A program made the translations under genes and the position numbers. The notes beneath the pieces were generated by a model, which saw only the letters and a list, made by a program, of their open reading frames with translations, was not told the DNA's origin and did no database searches. Shown piece by piece: positions 17,878 through 27,214 of a stretch of 64,000 bases of DNA. The DNA lies in the NCBI RefSeq assembly GCF_004349265.1, contig NZ_SMFL01000009.1, positions 124,001-188,000 on the forward strand, in the 5' to 3' direction. This DNA is from Dyadobacter psychrotolerans (GTDB taxonomy: Bacteria > Bacteroidota > Bacteroidia > Cytophagales > Spirosomataceae). Position 1 is the first letter of the stretch. Each line of letters begins with the position of its first letter.

Positions 17878-18675
17878 TTAACTGTCCATACTCTTTTTAT
17901 ATACTTTAAAGGCTTCATGGATGGATTTGGCAACTTCTTCCTGGCCGTCCTTTGAACCTAAATACTCTTCTTCATCGGGTGTGGACAAAAACCCGGTTTC
18001 AATAAGTACACTCGGCATGGACGCTCTCCATAACACAAGAAAACCCGCTTGTTTTACACCACGGCTGTCGCGCCCGGAAACGGACTGAAACTTCTTTTCA
18101 ACCTGTTGTGCAAATCGCAAACTACTTGATATAAACGCACTCTGATAGTTTGCCAGCATGATATGTGCCAGAGGGGAACTGGGGTCAAATCCCTTGTACT
18201 TTTGCTTGTAATTTGTTTCCTGTAAAATAACCGAGTTTTCCCTTCTCGCAACATCCAGGTTACCCTCAGTTTTATGCAAACCCATCACAAACGTCTCTGT
18301 GCCTCTTACACTTCTTGAATTAGGCGTAGCATTACAGTGAATTGAAATAAACAGGTCAGCATTATTACGGTTTGCGAAAGCAGAACGTTCCCCTAATTCA
18401 ATAAATACATCGGTTGACCGGGTATATAAAACCTTAACATTCGGCGTTTCTTCTTTAATTTGTCTGCCAAGTTCCAGAGCAACGGCCAGAGCAACATCTT
18501 TTTCCTTAGTAGTACGCCCTCTGGTTCCGGGATCTTTTCCTCCATGGCCGGCATCTATTACAACCGTATTAACTCTGCTGTCTACATGTGCGATAACCGG
18601 TTCCTGCTGGAAAGCAAACGCGAGACTGGCTATTAAGAATGAGGCTGTAATCAGGGTTTTAAGAACTTTTAACAT
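17878..18675 (-). CDS. N-acetylmuramoyl-L-alanine amidase (Amidase_3)
   Basis: A 265-residue exported peptidoglycan hydrolase that splits the bond between N-acetylmuramate and the stem peptide. A Sec signal (LITASFLIASLAFAFQ) precedes a zinc amidase domain: VVIDAGHGGKDPGTRG (first His ligand), ELGERSAFANRNNADLFISI (Glu ligand), SIHCNATPN (second His) and VLIETGFLSTPDEE (catalytic Glu). Length and domain layout are normal for AmiC-like enzymes without an extra targeting domain. Likely co-transcribed with the mlaD-like gene; diverges from the LptD-like gene with 46 bases between the starts. Confidence 0.92.
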   Translation of the reverse strand: MLKVLKTLITASFLIASLAFAFQQEPVIAHVDSRVNTVVIDAGHGGKDPGTRGRTTKEKDVALAVALELGRQIKEETPNVKVLYTRSTDVFIELGERSAFANRNNADLFISIHCNATPNSRSVRGTETFVMGLHKTEGNLDVARRENSVILQETNYKQKYKGFDPSSPLAHIMLANYQSAFISSSLRFAQQVEKKFQSVSGRDSRGVKQAGFLVLWRASMPSVLIETGFLSTPDEEEYLGSKDGQEEVAKSIHEAFKVYKKSMDS

Positions 18676-18721
18676 TATTTTTTAGTTACGGCGATGCTCA
18701 TTAGCGGTTTCTCCACTAATT

Positions 18722-21628
18722 TTGAATTCTTATGCAAAAATACTCTATTTGTTAGAACTGAAAAGAAAGGCGATTATTATATCGCTGGGATTTGTCGCGT
18801 TTCTTTTAATAGGCACAGTGGGATGTGTGCAATTGCGCTCGGGGCGATCAGGGAAAAACCTTAACAAAGAAAAGGGTTCTAACCAGGCTGCGTCAAAGGC
18901 GGACACGATTGGTATACCCAAACAGGTACAGCCCAAAAACCCGCTAGATTCCTCTAAATCAGCTATATCTATTTCCAAAGATTCATTAGCCATCCGGGAT
19001 TCGATAGCGGTGGCAACGGATTCAACTGCATCGGATACGCTCTCCAATCCTGATGATCTGCAGTATATAGTTAAATATGATTCGGATGATTCTACGATTT
19101 CGGACGTTGCTTTAAAACAAGTGCATCTGTATGGTAATGCTGTGGTAACGTACGGAACCATTAACCTGAAAGCTAATTATATAAGACTAAACTGGGTTAC
19201 CAATGAAGTGTATGCAATTGGAACCTATGATTCAACTGCGAAGAAAATGGTTGGGGAACCCATTTTCCAGGATGGAGCACAAACTTACAATACGAAGGAG
19301 ATCCGTTATAACTTCAAATCAAAAAAGGCTTTAATTCAGGGGATTATAACAACTGAGGGCGATGGTAACATTCGTGGAGAAAAAGTAAAAAAAGATGCTG
19401 AAGGAAATTTTTACATCCAGCATTCGATGTATACAACCTGTAACCTGACGCACCCGCACTACTTTATCAATGCTCCCAAAATTAAAATGGTCAACCAGAA
19501 GCAGGTTATTTCCGGCCCGTTTAACCTGGTGATTGGCGATGTCCCTTTGCCAATAGCGTTGCCTTTTGGGTTTTTCCCTTTCCCAAAAAAGAAAGAGATC
19601 GGAACCTCCGGTATTCTTTTCCCGACTTATGGCGAAGAACCCAATGGAAGAGGCTTTTACCTCAGAGACGGAGGTTATTATTTTGCAATAAGTGAATTTA
19701 TCAATGCTTCCATAACCGGACAGATTTACTCATCCGGAAGCTGGGGAGTGGGATTGGCATCCACGTATTCAAGGCGTTACCAGTACAATGGAAATTTTGC
19801 CTTCCGGATTGCGCGCAACCGTTCCAGTGATGAAATTAAAAGAGCTTCCGGACAGGGTGTTTCCAATGATTTCAGTTTGATATGGTCGCACGCTCCAAAA
19901 GCGAGAGGAAATTCGACCTTTTCAGCAAACGTGAATGTCACCAGTAATAGTTATAACCAAACACAGGAGCTCAATATTTCAAAATACACCTCCAACGTTG
20001 CTACGTCATCCGTTCAGTATACTCGTACGATGGGACAATATCTGCGCGGTGCAGCAAGTATAAGGGTTAATCAGAACTTTGGACAAATTAATGACAGTAC
20101 ACAAAGAAGAGAAGGAGGAAAAACGAATATTTCTTCTGATTTCAGTTTTGGTGTAAACCAAATTGCTCCGTTCGCCCTAAATGGCGGCACAGGAAGATGG
20201 TATGAAAGTTTCCGTCTGGGCCTGGATTTTAGCGGAAACTATGCCCTGACAAATTCCCTCTCAGCCATTGATACTTCCTTTTCAAGACTTGGTTTCCGGG
20301 TGAGTAACATCAAAGTAGCACCTGAACGGGTTAATACTGCTCAAGTTATTCCTTTTAATATTGGCAATTTACCTTTTATGCTAAAGGATGCCCAGTTTAC
20401 AGGACGTTACAGCTTGCCCATTTCACTTCCAAACTTTAAAATACTTCGTTTCATAAACCTAACCCCGAGTATGTCGCTGCAGGGTGAAGTATTTACCAAG
20501 CAATATAAATATACTTATGCAGGCGCAAACAGTGTACAGATAGACACACTTAACAAACCCGGAACAGAATATTCTTACTCCTTTGGTGGCGGATTAAATA
20601 CTCGTTTCTATGGCACCTTTTTTGTCAGGGGAAGACGCCTGGAAGCGATAAGACATACTGTAATTCCATCTTTATCTTTCAGTTATACACCAGATTTCAC
20701 TGGCGAAAGTTTTGGGTTTTACGAAAAAGTTCAATATAATGAAGCCGGCGACACAAAACGTTTGTCACGCTTTCGCGGCGTCGGAACGGGTATCAGCGAC
20801 GGACGGGCCTCCAGTGTCGTTTCATTTAGTTTGAACAACTCATTTGAGATGAAACTGAAATCAAAAAGTGACACCGCTGCATCCCAGTTTGAGAAGGTTT
20901 CTTTGCTTGATAACCTGAGTTTAGGAGGAAGCTACAATTTACTGGCAGATTCACTCAACTTGTCCAATATTACAGTAAATGCCAACGCACGGATTGGGAA
21001 AAACCTCAATCTGAACTTTAACATGAACCTGGATCCTTATGCTTATGAAGCCAACCCAAATGTTATTGGTAACCAGATTGGTACAAAAATAAACAGATAT
21101 GCAATTACCGAGGGACAAGGTATTGCAGGTCTTCAGAACCTTGGATTTACGCTTGGTACCAGTTTTTCTCCCAAAAGCTCTTCGGACAAGAAGAAACCGG
21201 CACCGGGAGGTAACAGCACGTCAACACCGGAACAGCGTGAGTTTGTACAGAATAATCCCGATCTCTACGTGGATTTTACCATACCCTGGAATATTTCTTT
21301 GAACTACAACTTTGGCCTGACAAAGCCTGGATTATCCAGTGCACAGCTTATTCAGGCAGTACAGGCTACAGGCGATTTGAGCCTTTCAAAGAATTTTAAG
21401 ATCAGTGTAAATACCGGTTTCGACTTTACTGCATTTCAACCAACAATTACCTCGCTGACATTATACCGCGATTTACATTGCTGGGACATGAGTTTAAGCT
21501 GGACACCTTTTGCAGGAAGTGCATCACGGGTAAGCAATTACAACTTCACGTTAAAAGTGAAATCCAGTATCCTTCAGGACCTGAAAGTAACCCGCCGCCG
21601 GTCGTTCCGCGACTTGTCGGATTACTAG
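18722..21628 (+). CDS. lptD: Putative LPS assembly outer-membrane protein LptD
   Basis: About 968 residues. A hydrophobic N-terminal segment (IIISLGFVAFLLIGTVGC) leads to a Ser/Asp-rich linker, an OstA-like beta-jellyroll at about 110-260 (YGNAVVTYGTINLKANYIRL) and a large C-terminal barrel with many aromatic-ended strands and final DYstop. Family members insert lipopolysaccharide into the outer leaflet. The only in-frame starts are TTG (18722 or 18749). ATG 18732 would be in frame (MQKILYLLELK) if the A5 run at 18736-18740 had one more A, so a one-base deletion near the start is possible. Lies beside the amidase and MlaD genes. Confidence 0.8.
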   Translation: MNSYAKILYLLELKRKAIIISLGFVAFLLIGTVGCVQLRSGRSGKNLNKEKGSNQAASKADTIGIPKQVQPKNPLDSSKSAISISKDSLAIRDSIAVATDSTASDTLSNPDDLQYIVKYDSDDSTISDVALKQVHLYGNAVVTYGTINLKANYIRLNWVTNEVYAIGTYDSTAKKMVGEPIFQDGAQTYNTKEIRYNFKSKKALIQGIITTEGDGNIRGEKVKKDAEGNFYIQHSMYTTCNLTHPHYFINAPKIKMVNQKQVISGPFNLVIGDVPLPIALPFGFFPFPKKKEIGTSGILFPTYGEEPNGRGFYLRDGGYYFAISEFINASITGQIYSSGSWGVGLASTYSRRYQYNGNFAFRIARNRSSDEIKRASGQGVSNDFSLIWSHAPKARGNSTFSANVNVTSNSYNQTQELNISKYTSNVATSSVQYTRTMGQYLRGAASIRVNQNFGQINDSTQRREGGKTNISSDFSFGVNQIAPFALNGGTGRWYESFRLGLDFSGNYALTNSLSAIDTSFSRLGFRVSNIKVAPERVNTAQVIPFNIGNLPFMLKDAQFTGRYSLPISLPNFKILRFINLTPSMSLQGEVFTKQYKYTYAGANSVQIDTLNKPGTEYSYSFGGGLNTRFYGTFFVRGRRLEAIRHTVIPSLSFSYTPDFTGESFGFYEKVQYNEAGDTKRLSRFRGVGTGISDGRASSVVSFSLNNSFEMKLKSKSDTAASQFEKVSLLDNLSLGGSYNLLADSLNLSNITVNANARIGKNLNLNFNMNLDPYAYEANPNVIGNQIGTKINRYAITEGQGIAGLQNLGFTLGTSFSPKSSSDKKKPAPGGNSTSTPEQREFVQNNPDLYVDFTIPWNISLNYNFGLTKPGLSSAQLIQAVQATGDLSLSKNFKISVNTGFDFTAFQPTITSLTLYRDLHCWDMSLSWTPFAGSASRVSNYNFTLKVKSSILQDLKVTRRRSFRDLSDY

Positions 21629-21654
21629 AAATTACCCCTTCATAGTTTATAGGC

Positions 21655-21686
21655 ACAAAAAAATAGCCATCTTACTCAGATGGCTA
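21655..21686 (-). terminator. Terminator of the DUF1573 gene
   Basis: The stem TAGCCATCT/AGATGGCTA (21664-21672, 21678-21686) with a 5-base loop is followed on the minus strand by T7, directly after the DUF1573 stop at 21713. It also lies after the plus-strand LptD-like gene. Confidence 0.8.
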
Positions 21687-21712
21687 CCAGGATTTTAACG
21701 GTAAAGTCTAAA

Positions 21713-22108
21713 TTACTTTGAAGATTTTGCAGCAGGTTTAGTAACCACTTCACCGTTCAGGTATAAAGTAATTGAACCACCTTCTGTGTTACTGAAAACA
21801 GTAACAGGCTTATTGAAAGGACCAGCCGCAGCAGCGTTAAATGTTGCTTTGATGGTTCCGGTTTTTCCAGGAAGAACAGGAGTTTTAGACCATTCAGGAG
21901 TTGTACATCCACAAGAAACAGTTACGTTAGAGATCACAACAGGATCAGATCCGGTGTTGGTGAACGTAAAAATGTTGGTAACAGGAGTGCCCTGAGGAAC
22001 CTGGCCGAATTTGTGTGTTTCTTCTTTAAACTTCAAAACACCTTTTTGGGCAAAACTAACAGTGGTTAAACCAATGAATAAAACCAGTGCTGAAAAAAAT
22101 ACTTTCAT
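21713..22108 (-). CDS. DUF1573 domain-containing secreted protein
   Basis: A 131-residue exported protein: Sec signal (VFFSALVLFIGLTTVSFAQ) followed by one DUF1573 domain, an immunoglobulin-like fold (FKEETHKFGQVPQGTPVTNIF, FTFTNTGSDPVVISNV, SCGCTTPEW). The SCGC pair is characteristic of this family. It ends with a short Ala/Lys tail. Many Bacteroidota secrete several such proteins; no reaction is known and a structural role in the periplasm or at the surface is inference. Single-gene unit with its own terminator, convergent with the LptD-like gene. Confidence 0.9.
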   Translation of the reverse strand: MKVFFSALVLFIGLTTVSFAQKGVLKFKEETHKFGQVPQGTPVTNIFTFTNTGSDPVVISNVTVSCGCTTPEWSKTPVLPGKTGTIKATFNAAAAGPFNKPVTVFSNTEGGSITLYLNGEVVTKPAAKSSK

Positions 22109-22252
22109 AATCGGATTGTTACATTTAGTGGTGAAAAAAATAATTCAAGAACAAGATTAGTGCTTAAAAGTTAAATTTAATAAACATTAACCAATATTAA
22201 CAAAGGTCTTTAAAGTTGTTGTGAATATTGCTGGGAATATTAATTTCCTGCA

Positions 22253-22260
22253 TAATTTTG
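22253..22260 (+). promoter_or_regulatory. Putative -7 box upstream of the E1 dehydrogenase
   Basis: TAATTTTG matches TAnnTTTG; a TTG lies 22 bases upstream, slightly farther than usual. It is about 58 bases before the ATG at 22318 and could drive the whole E1/glycan gene run. Confidence 0.4.
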
Positions 22261-22317
22261 GCTTGCATCCAAAAAAATGTAATTTAACTACGGATTCATA
22301 CCCCGTAACTTTTGCTT

Positions 22318-24726
22318 ATGCTTCAAAATGATAGTTTGACCGGTTCCAGCGTGTTGAGTAAGGAGAATATTACAGATGACTATCGCCTGGTTTGCGAGAG
22401 TCGCCAGGTAAGTTTATTGGGAAGAAAGGATACAATGGGCGGCCGTTCTAAATTCGGCATTTTTGGAGATGGAAAAGAAGTAGCACAAATTGCACTTGCG
22501 CGTGCATTTCGCAAAGGCGATTTTCGCTCAGGATATTACAGGGACCAAACGATTGAAGCCGCTTTGGGGAACCTTACCTGGCAGCAGTTTTTTGCCCAAA
22601 TGTATGCACATGCTGACTTACAGCATGAACCGAGTACCGGAGGCCGGTCAATGAACGGGCATTTTTCTACGAGGTGGCTGGATGAAAACGGGCTGTGGCT
22701 GGACCAGACCCAAATATATAATTCGGTTTGTGATATATCTTCCACCGCGGGTCAGATTCCCCGTGCGGTAGGATTGGCTTACGCTTCAAAACTGTTCAAA
22801 AAAAATAAGGATATTCAATACCTGACCAATTTCTCAGATCAGGGAAAAGAGATTGTTTTTGCTACCATCGGTGATGCTTCCACTTCTCAGGGCATGTTTC
22901 TGGAATCAATGAATGCAGCAGGCGTGTTGCAGATTCCGCTCCTGACTTCGGTTTGGGATGACGGTTACGGAATTTCAGTTCCTATTGAATATCAGACGAC
23001 TAAATCAAGCATATCAAAAGCATTGGCCGGTCTTCAGCGCAACGAAGATGAACCGGGCATGGAAATTATTACCGTTTCCGGTTGGGATTATCCTGCATTG
23101 ATTGAAACCTACGAACGCGCAGCCAGAATCTGCCGGGAAGAGCAGGTACCTGTTTTAGTACATGTCACAGAGTTAACTCAGCCGCAGGGCCATTCCACTT
23201 CCGGCTCGCATGAAAGATATAAATCCAAACAAAGGCTGAAGTGGGAAAATGACCGGGATTGTAATTTAAGATTCCGGGACTGGATCCTCAGAAACGGGTA
23301 TTCAACCGAGGAAGAACTCGAACGCATTGAAGCCGAAGCAAAGGAAACAGCAAGCCAGGCCCGTAATCAGGCATGGCAGGCTTATAGAAAAGATCTTGAT
23401 AAAGAATATCTGGGCACAATTCAGCTGTTGCAAAATGCAATGCAGGAGAGTGCGTTTACTTCTGAAATAAGCAATATTGTTCTGGAATTATCCAAAACCT
23501 ATCTGCCTGTCAGAAAGGATATGGTTTCCAGCATTCGTAAAGCGCTGCGGCTGATGGCCTCAGAAAGCAGTCAAAGCAAAACTGAATTACAGGATTGTCT
23601 TAGAACCAGCCTGAAAGACAATGCCGAAAGATTCAGCACCCATCTTTACAGTAATTCGCCTGAATCACCCATGCTGGTTGAGCCGGTTAAACCGGTTTAC
23701 TCGGAGGAAAGTCCAACCGTGGACGGCCGCGAAGTGATCCGGATGTTCTTTAATTCACTTTTCGAAAAAGACCCGCGTATTGTTTCGCTCGGCGAAGATG
23801 TAGGTATGATCGGTGACGTGAACCAGGGCATGGCTGGCTTACAGGAAAAATTTGGTCAGATCAGGATAACCGATACCGGTATCCGTGAAGCGACGATCAT
23901 CGGTCAGGGCATCGGAATGGCAATGCGCGGTTTGCGCCCTATCGTTGAAATTCAGTACTTTGACTATATTTATTATGCATTAGCGACTTTAACAGATGAC
24001 CTTGCTTCATTACGTTATCGCACCGCCGGCGGTCAAAAAGCGCCCTTGATCGTACGTACGCGTGGCCATCGCCTTGAAGGAATCTGGCATTCCGGCTCTC
24101 CGATGGGGACGATGCTGAGCAGCCTTCGCGGAATGCATGTTATTGTCCCAAGAAACTTTACCCAGGCAGCCGGGTTCTATAATACACTGATAAAAGGTGA
24201 TGATCCTGCCCTGGTAATCGAACCTTTAAATTCATACCGGCAAAAGGAAGTGCTTCCTGATAATATCGGTGAGATTTGTCTTCCGCTGGGACAACCTGAA
24301 ATCCTGAAAGAAGGAAAGGATATAACAATCGTAACCTACGGATCGATGTGCCGGATTGTGATGGAAGCCGCTGTACAGCTTGAAAAACTGGGTATAGAAG
24401 CTGAAATTATCGACGTACAAACGCTTTTACCATTTGATGTTAACAGCAGTATTGTTGAGTCTATCAAGAAAACGAACCGGGTTATTTTTGCCGACGAAGA
24501 TGTTCCGGGCAGCGCATCGGCCTATATGATGCAGCAGGTAATCGAAAAACAACAGGCATATCGCTGGCTGGATTCCGCTCCTGTTACGATTGCAGCGAAA
24601 GACCATCGTCCTCCCTATGGTTCAGACGGAGATTATTTCACGAAGCCAAACATGGACGACGTACTGGAAAAGGCTTACAACATGATGCGGGAAACGAATC
24701 CTGTATCATTTCCTGAGTTATTTTAG
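22318..24726 (+). CDS. 2-oxoacid dehydrogenase E1 component, fused alpha and beta chains (branched-chain type)
   Basis: An 802-residue thiamine-diphosphate enzyme that decarboxylates a 2-oxoacid and acylates the E2 lipoyl group. The alpha half (about 20-350) carries the ThDP motif GDASTSQGMFLESMNAAG near residue 185 and WDDGYGISVP. The beta half (about 465-800) has SLGEDVGMIGDVNQGM, IRITDTGIREATIIGQGIGM and a transketolase C domain ending VIFADEDVPGSA. Fused E1 chains are common in Bacteroidota and usually serve branched-chain keto acids. Chosen start is ATG 22318. Its stop is five bases before the sugar transferase ATG, so the two are probably co-transcribed. Confidence 0.9.
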   Translation: MLQNDSLTGSSVLSKENITDDYRLVCESRQVSLLGRKDTMGGRSKFGIFGDGKEVAQIALARAFRKGDFRSGYYRDQTIEAALGNLTWQQFFAQMYAHADLQHEPSTGGRSMNGHFSTRWLDENGLWLDQTQIYNSVCDISSTAGQIPRAVGLAYASKLFKKNKDIQYLTNFSDQGKEIVFATIGDASTSQGMFLESMNAAGVLQIPLLTSVWDDGYGISVPIEYQTTKSSISKALAGLQRNEDEPGMEIITVSGWDYPALIETYERAARICREEQVPVLVHVTELTQPQGHSTSGSHERYKSKQRLKWENDRDCNLRFRDWILRNGYSTEEELERIEAEAKETASQARNQAWQAYRKDLDKEYLGTIQLLQNAMQESAFTSEISNIVLELSKTYLPVRKDMVSSIRKALRLMASESSQSKTELQDCLRTSLKDNAERFSTHLYSNSPESPMLVEPVKPVYSEESPTVDGREVIRMFFNSLFEKDPRIVSLGEDVGMIGDVNQGMAGLQEKFGQIRITDTGIREATIIGQGIGMAMRGLRPIVEIQYFDYIYYALATLTDDLASLRYRTAGGQKAPLIVRTRGHRLEGIWHSGSPMGTMLSSLRGMHVIVPRNFTQAAGFYNTLIKGDDPALVIEPLNSYRQKEVLPDNIGEICLPLGQPEILKEGKDITIVTYGSMCRIVMEAAVQLEKLGIEAEIIDVQTLLPFDVNSSIVESIKKTNRVIFADEDVPGSASAYMMQQVIEKQQAYRWLDSAPVTIAAKDHRPPYGSDGDYFTKPNMDDVLEKAYNMMRETNPVSFPELF

Positions 24727-24731
24727 TTTAA

Positions 24732-25334
24732 ATGTATAAACCGGCAGGAAAAAGAATTTTAGATCTTGTATTAGCGGGGAGCGGACTGATCATCCTTTCT
24801 CCGCTTTTTCTTTTACTGACCCTGCTGTTATGTTTTGTAAATAAAGGAAAACCCTTCTTTTATCAGCATCGCCCCGGTTTAAACGGAAAACTTTTCAAGC
24901 TGATTAAATTCAGAACGATGGCTGATGAAAGGGATGCTTCATCATCAGACTCCGAACGTATTACAGAAGTAGGCCATTGGTTAAGGCGACAGTCGCTCGA
25001 TGAAATCCCTCAACTTCTTAACGTATTATCGGGAAAAATGAGCCTGGTAGGTCCCAGACCTTTGCTCAAAGAATATTTACCTCTCTACAATTCTTTTCAA
25101 TTTCAGCGTCATCAGGTAAAACCCGGTGTTACCGGCTGGGCACAAGTCAATGGCAGAAACGCAATTTCCTGGGAAAAGAAATTTGAACTGGATGTCTGGT
25201 ATGTTCACAACGTTTCGCTGCGGCTTGATATAAAAATACTTTTTCTGACATTTAAGAAATTGATTTTCAGGACAACCACGATCAAGAGGGAAACTTCCAT
25301 TCCTGATAAATTTACAGGAAGCAGTAAAATTTAA
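24732..25334 (+). CDS. Sugar transferase (initiating phosphoglycosyltransferase, PglC-like)
   Basis: A 200-residue monotopic membrane enzyme that moves a sugar-1-phosphate from UDP-sugar to undecaprenyl phosphate, the first step of glycan assembly. An N-terminal re-entrant hydrophobic helix (LDLVLAGSGLIILSPLFLLL) is followed by FYQHRPGLNGKLFKLIKFRTM, LRRQSLDEIPQLLNVLSGKM, VGPRPLLKEYL and KPGVTGWAQVNGRN, all family signatures. The length is that of the catalytic core alone, as in PglC. It heads a set with an acetyltransferase and an aminotransferase that matches the PglD/PglE pair of bacillosamine-type sugar synthesis. Confidence 0.92.
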   Translation: MYKPAGKRILDLVLAGSGLIILSPLFLLLTLLLCFVNKGKPFFYQHRPGLNGKLFKLIKFRTMADERDASSSDSERITEVGHWLRRQSLDEIPQLLNVLSGKMSLVGPRPLLKEYLPLYNSFQFQRHQVKPGVTGWAQVNGRNAISWEKKFELDVWYVHNVSLRLDIKILFLTFKKLIFRTTTIKRETSIPDKFTGSSKI

Positions 25335-25402
25335 TATGTCAATTAATTACCAAAAACCTGATTTGCCGTACTAACTGCAGTTTCAATCTGAATCAACAGT
25401 TT

Positions 25403-25999
25403 ATGCTTCTTTACGGCGCAGGCGGACATGCCAAAGCGATTCTAAGCTGCTTACTTGTCGATGGTGAACAAGTACCTGCCATTTTTGATGACGCACCCGA
25501 TAGACCTGAAATTTCGGGTGTTACCATTCATGGTAAATACAGTCCGTCTCTTTTTGATACTGAATCACTGGTAATCGCTATCGGAGACAACAAGACCCGA
25601 CGTCTTGTCTCGGAAAAAGTCAGCCATACTTTTGGAGTTGTTCAGCATTCATCGGCACTTATTGATCCGGATGTCATCATTAACAAGGGCGCTGTTATGC
25701 TCCATGGGAGCATTATACAAACAGGCTCAGTAATTGGCCATCATGTTATCATTAATACTCGCGTGAGTGTAAATCATGATTGCCTGGTCGCTGACTTCGT
25801 GCATCTTGCTCCCGGCGTAATTGTATGCGGGAACGTAAATGTTGGAGAAAATACATTCATTGGTGCAGGAAGCGTTGTTTGTCCAAATATCACAATAGGA
25901 ATCAACTGTTTTATAGCTGCCGGCACCGTTATCACACAACACATTCCTGACGGTTCCATAGTTCGCGGCAATCCGGGCAGAATTATCAGGACAATATAA
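25403..25999 (+). CDS. Sugar O/N-acetyltransferase (NeuD/PglD family)
   Basis: A 198-residue left-handed beta-helix acyltransferase. The N-terminal nucleotide-sugar binding part starts LLYGAGGHAKAILSCL; the rest is hexapeptide repeat (VIINTRVSVNHDCLVADFVHLA with the catalytic NHD histidine, GVIVCGNVNVGENTFIGAGS) ending IVRGNPGRIIRTI. PglD adds an acetyl group to the UDP-4-amino sugar made by PglE. Its stop overlaps the next start (TAATG), so it is coupled to the aminotransferase. The actual sugar product is inferred from context only. Confidence 0.9.
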   Translation: MLLYGAGGHAKAILSCLLVDGEQVPAIFDDAPDRPEISGVTIHGKYSPSLFDTESLVIAIGDNKTRRLVSEKVSHTFGVVQHSSALIDPDVIINKGAVMLHGSIIQTGSVIGHHVIINTRVSVNHDCLVADFVHLAPGVIVCGNVNVGENTFIGAGSVVCPNITIGINCFIAAGTVITQHIPDGSIVRGNPGRIIRTI

Positions 26000-27131
26000 T
26001 GAATCCGCAAAACAAAATCCTGCTTTCTCCGCCACACATGAGCGGCCGGGAAATGTTATACATTGAACAGGCATTTGCACAAAACTGGATTGCCCCCGTC
26101 GGCCCGAACATTGACAATTTTGAAAAAGAGCTGGCCAAGTATATCGGCAGCAAACACGCCGCAGCGTTAAACTCCGGAACAGCAGCTTTGCATTTGGCGC
26201 TCATTCTTTTAAATGTCAAACAAAATGATATTGTGCTTTGCCAGTCCTTAACCTTTGCTGCCAGTGCAAACCCGATTGTTTATCAGGGAGCCACCCCGGT
26301 TTTTATTGATAGTGAAAAGAGAGCTGGAATATTTGCCCGGACGCACTGGAAGATGCTCTAAAGTATTATACACAAGCCGGCAGAAAACCCAAAGCGGTAA
26401 TCGGCGTGCATTTATATGGAATGCCCTGCAAGCTGGATGAAATACTATACCTCTGCGAAAAATATGAAGTTCCTTTTATTGAAGATGCTGCTGAAGCCCT
26501 GGGTTCAACTTACCGTGGAAAGAAACTGGGCAGCTTTGGCGAAATGAGTGTTATTTCCTTCAATGGCAACAAGATCATCACGACCTCTGGTGGAGGCGCT
26601 CTTTTATCCAGCAAAGAAAATCTGATTACCAAAGCCAAGTTTTTAGCTTCGCAAGCGCGGGAAGATGCTGTTCACTACGAACATGCAGAAACTGGCTACA
26701 ACTACCGGATGAGTAATATTAGTGCAGGAATTGGCAGAGGGCAATTGGAAGTGATTGAAGAAAGAGTAAACCAACGAAGAGCGAACTACTATTTTTACGA
26801 GGAAAGATTAAAAAATCTACCCGGCCTGACTTTCCAGGAAGAAACTCCCAATTCATTTTCTAATCGCTGGTTAACTGCTATTTTAATCGATCCGACTTTA
26901 TCAGGAGGAACGACCCGGGGAAGTATAAGAAAACACCTATTAGAAGAAAACATTGAATCCCGGCCGGTATGGAAACCCATGCATTTACAACCGGTTTTTA
27001 AAGATGCAGCTTATTTTGGAGGAAATGTGGCTGAGGGTATCTTTGAGAAGGGACTTTGTTTGCCGTCGGGGTCGGGGTTAACATCAAATGAAATTGAAAG
27101 AATAATTCATATGATTAGAATAAATCACTGA
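25999..27131 (+). pseudogene. DegT/DnrJ/EryC1 sugar aminotransferase (PglE-like), frameshifted
   Basis: A PLP-dependent UDP-4-keto-sugar aminotransferase read in two frames. The first (25999-26361) covers SGREMLYIEQAF to GATPVFIDSEK, then goes off frame. Normal sequence resumes as ICPDALEDALKYY in another frame and runs to 27131, with the PLP-site stretches IEDAAEALGSTYRGKK and SFNGNKIITTSGGG (catalytic Lys). One extra A in the A4 run at 26315-26318 restores DSEKESWNICPDALE, the normal family sequence. The protein would then be about 377 residues, full length. Coupled to the PglD-like gene. Real inactivation or an assembly deletion cannot be told apart here. Confidence 0.85.
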
Positions 27132-27182
27132 AAAGAAAACACCTCCGGACTTGCTTTCAGCCATCCGGAGGTGTTTTCTTTT
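27131..27182. terminator. Strong bidirectional terminator
   Basis: A perfect 19-bp stem (AAAAGAAAACACCTCCGGA with its reverse complement, 14-base loop) with A-rich and T-rich outer arms lies between the aminotransferase gene and the convergent FKBP gene. Its first base is the last base of the aminotransferase stop codon. Confidence 0.88.
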
Positions 27183-27214
27183 ATGAAGGAGTTAACTATT
27201 TTTTTAATAACTTA

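Noticed and set aside
18745..19161. 138-codon minus-strand open frame within the LptD-like gene
   Set aside because: Low-complexity antisense shadow of the Ser/Asp-rich linker; the plus-strand protein is clearly the coding one.
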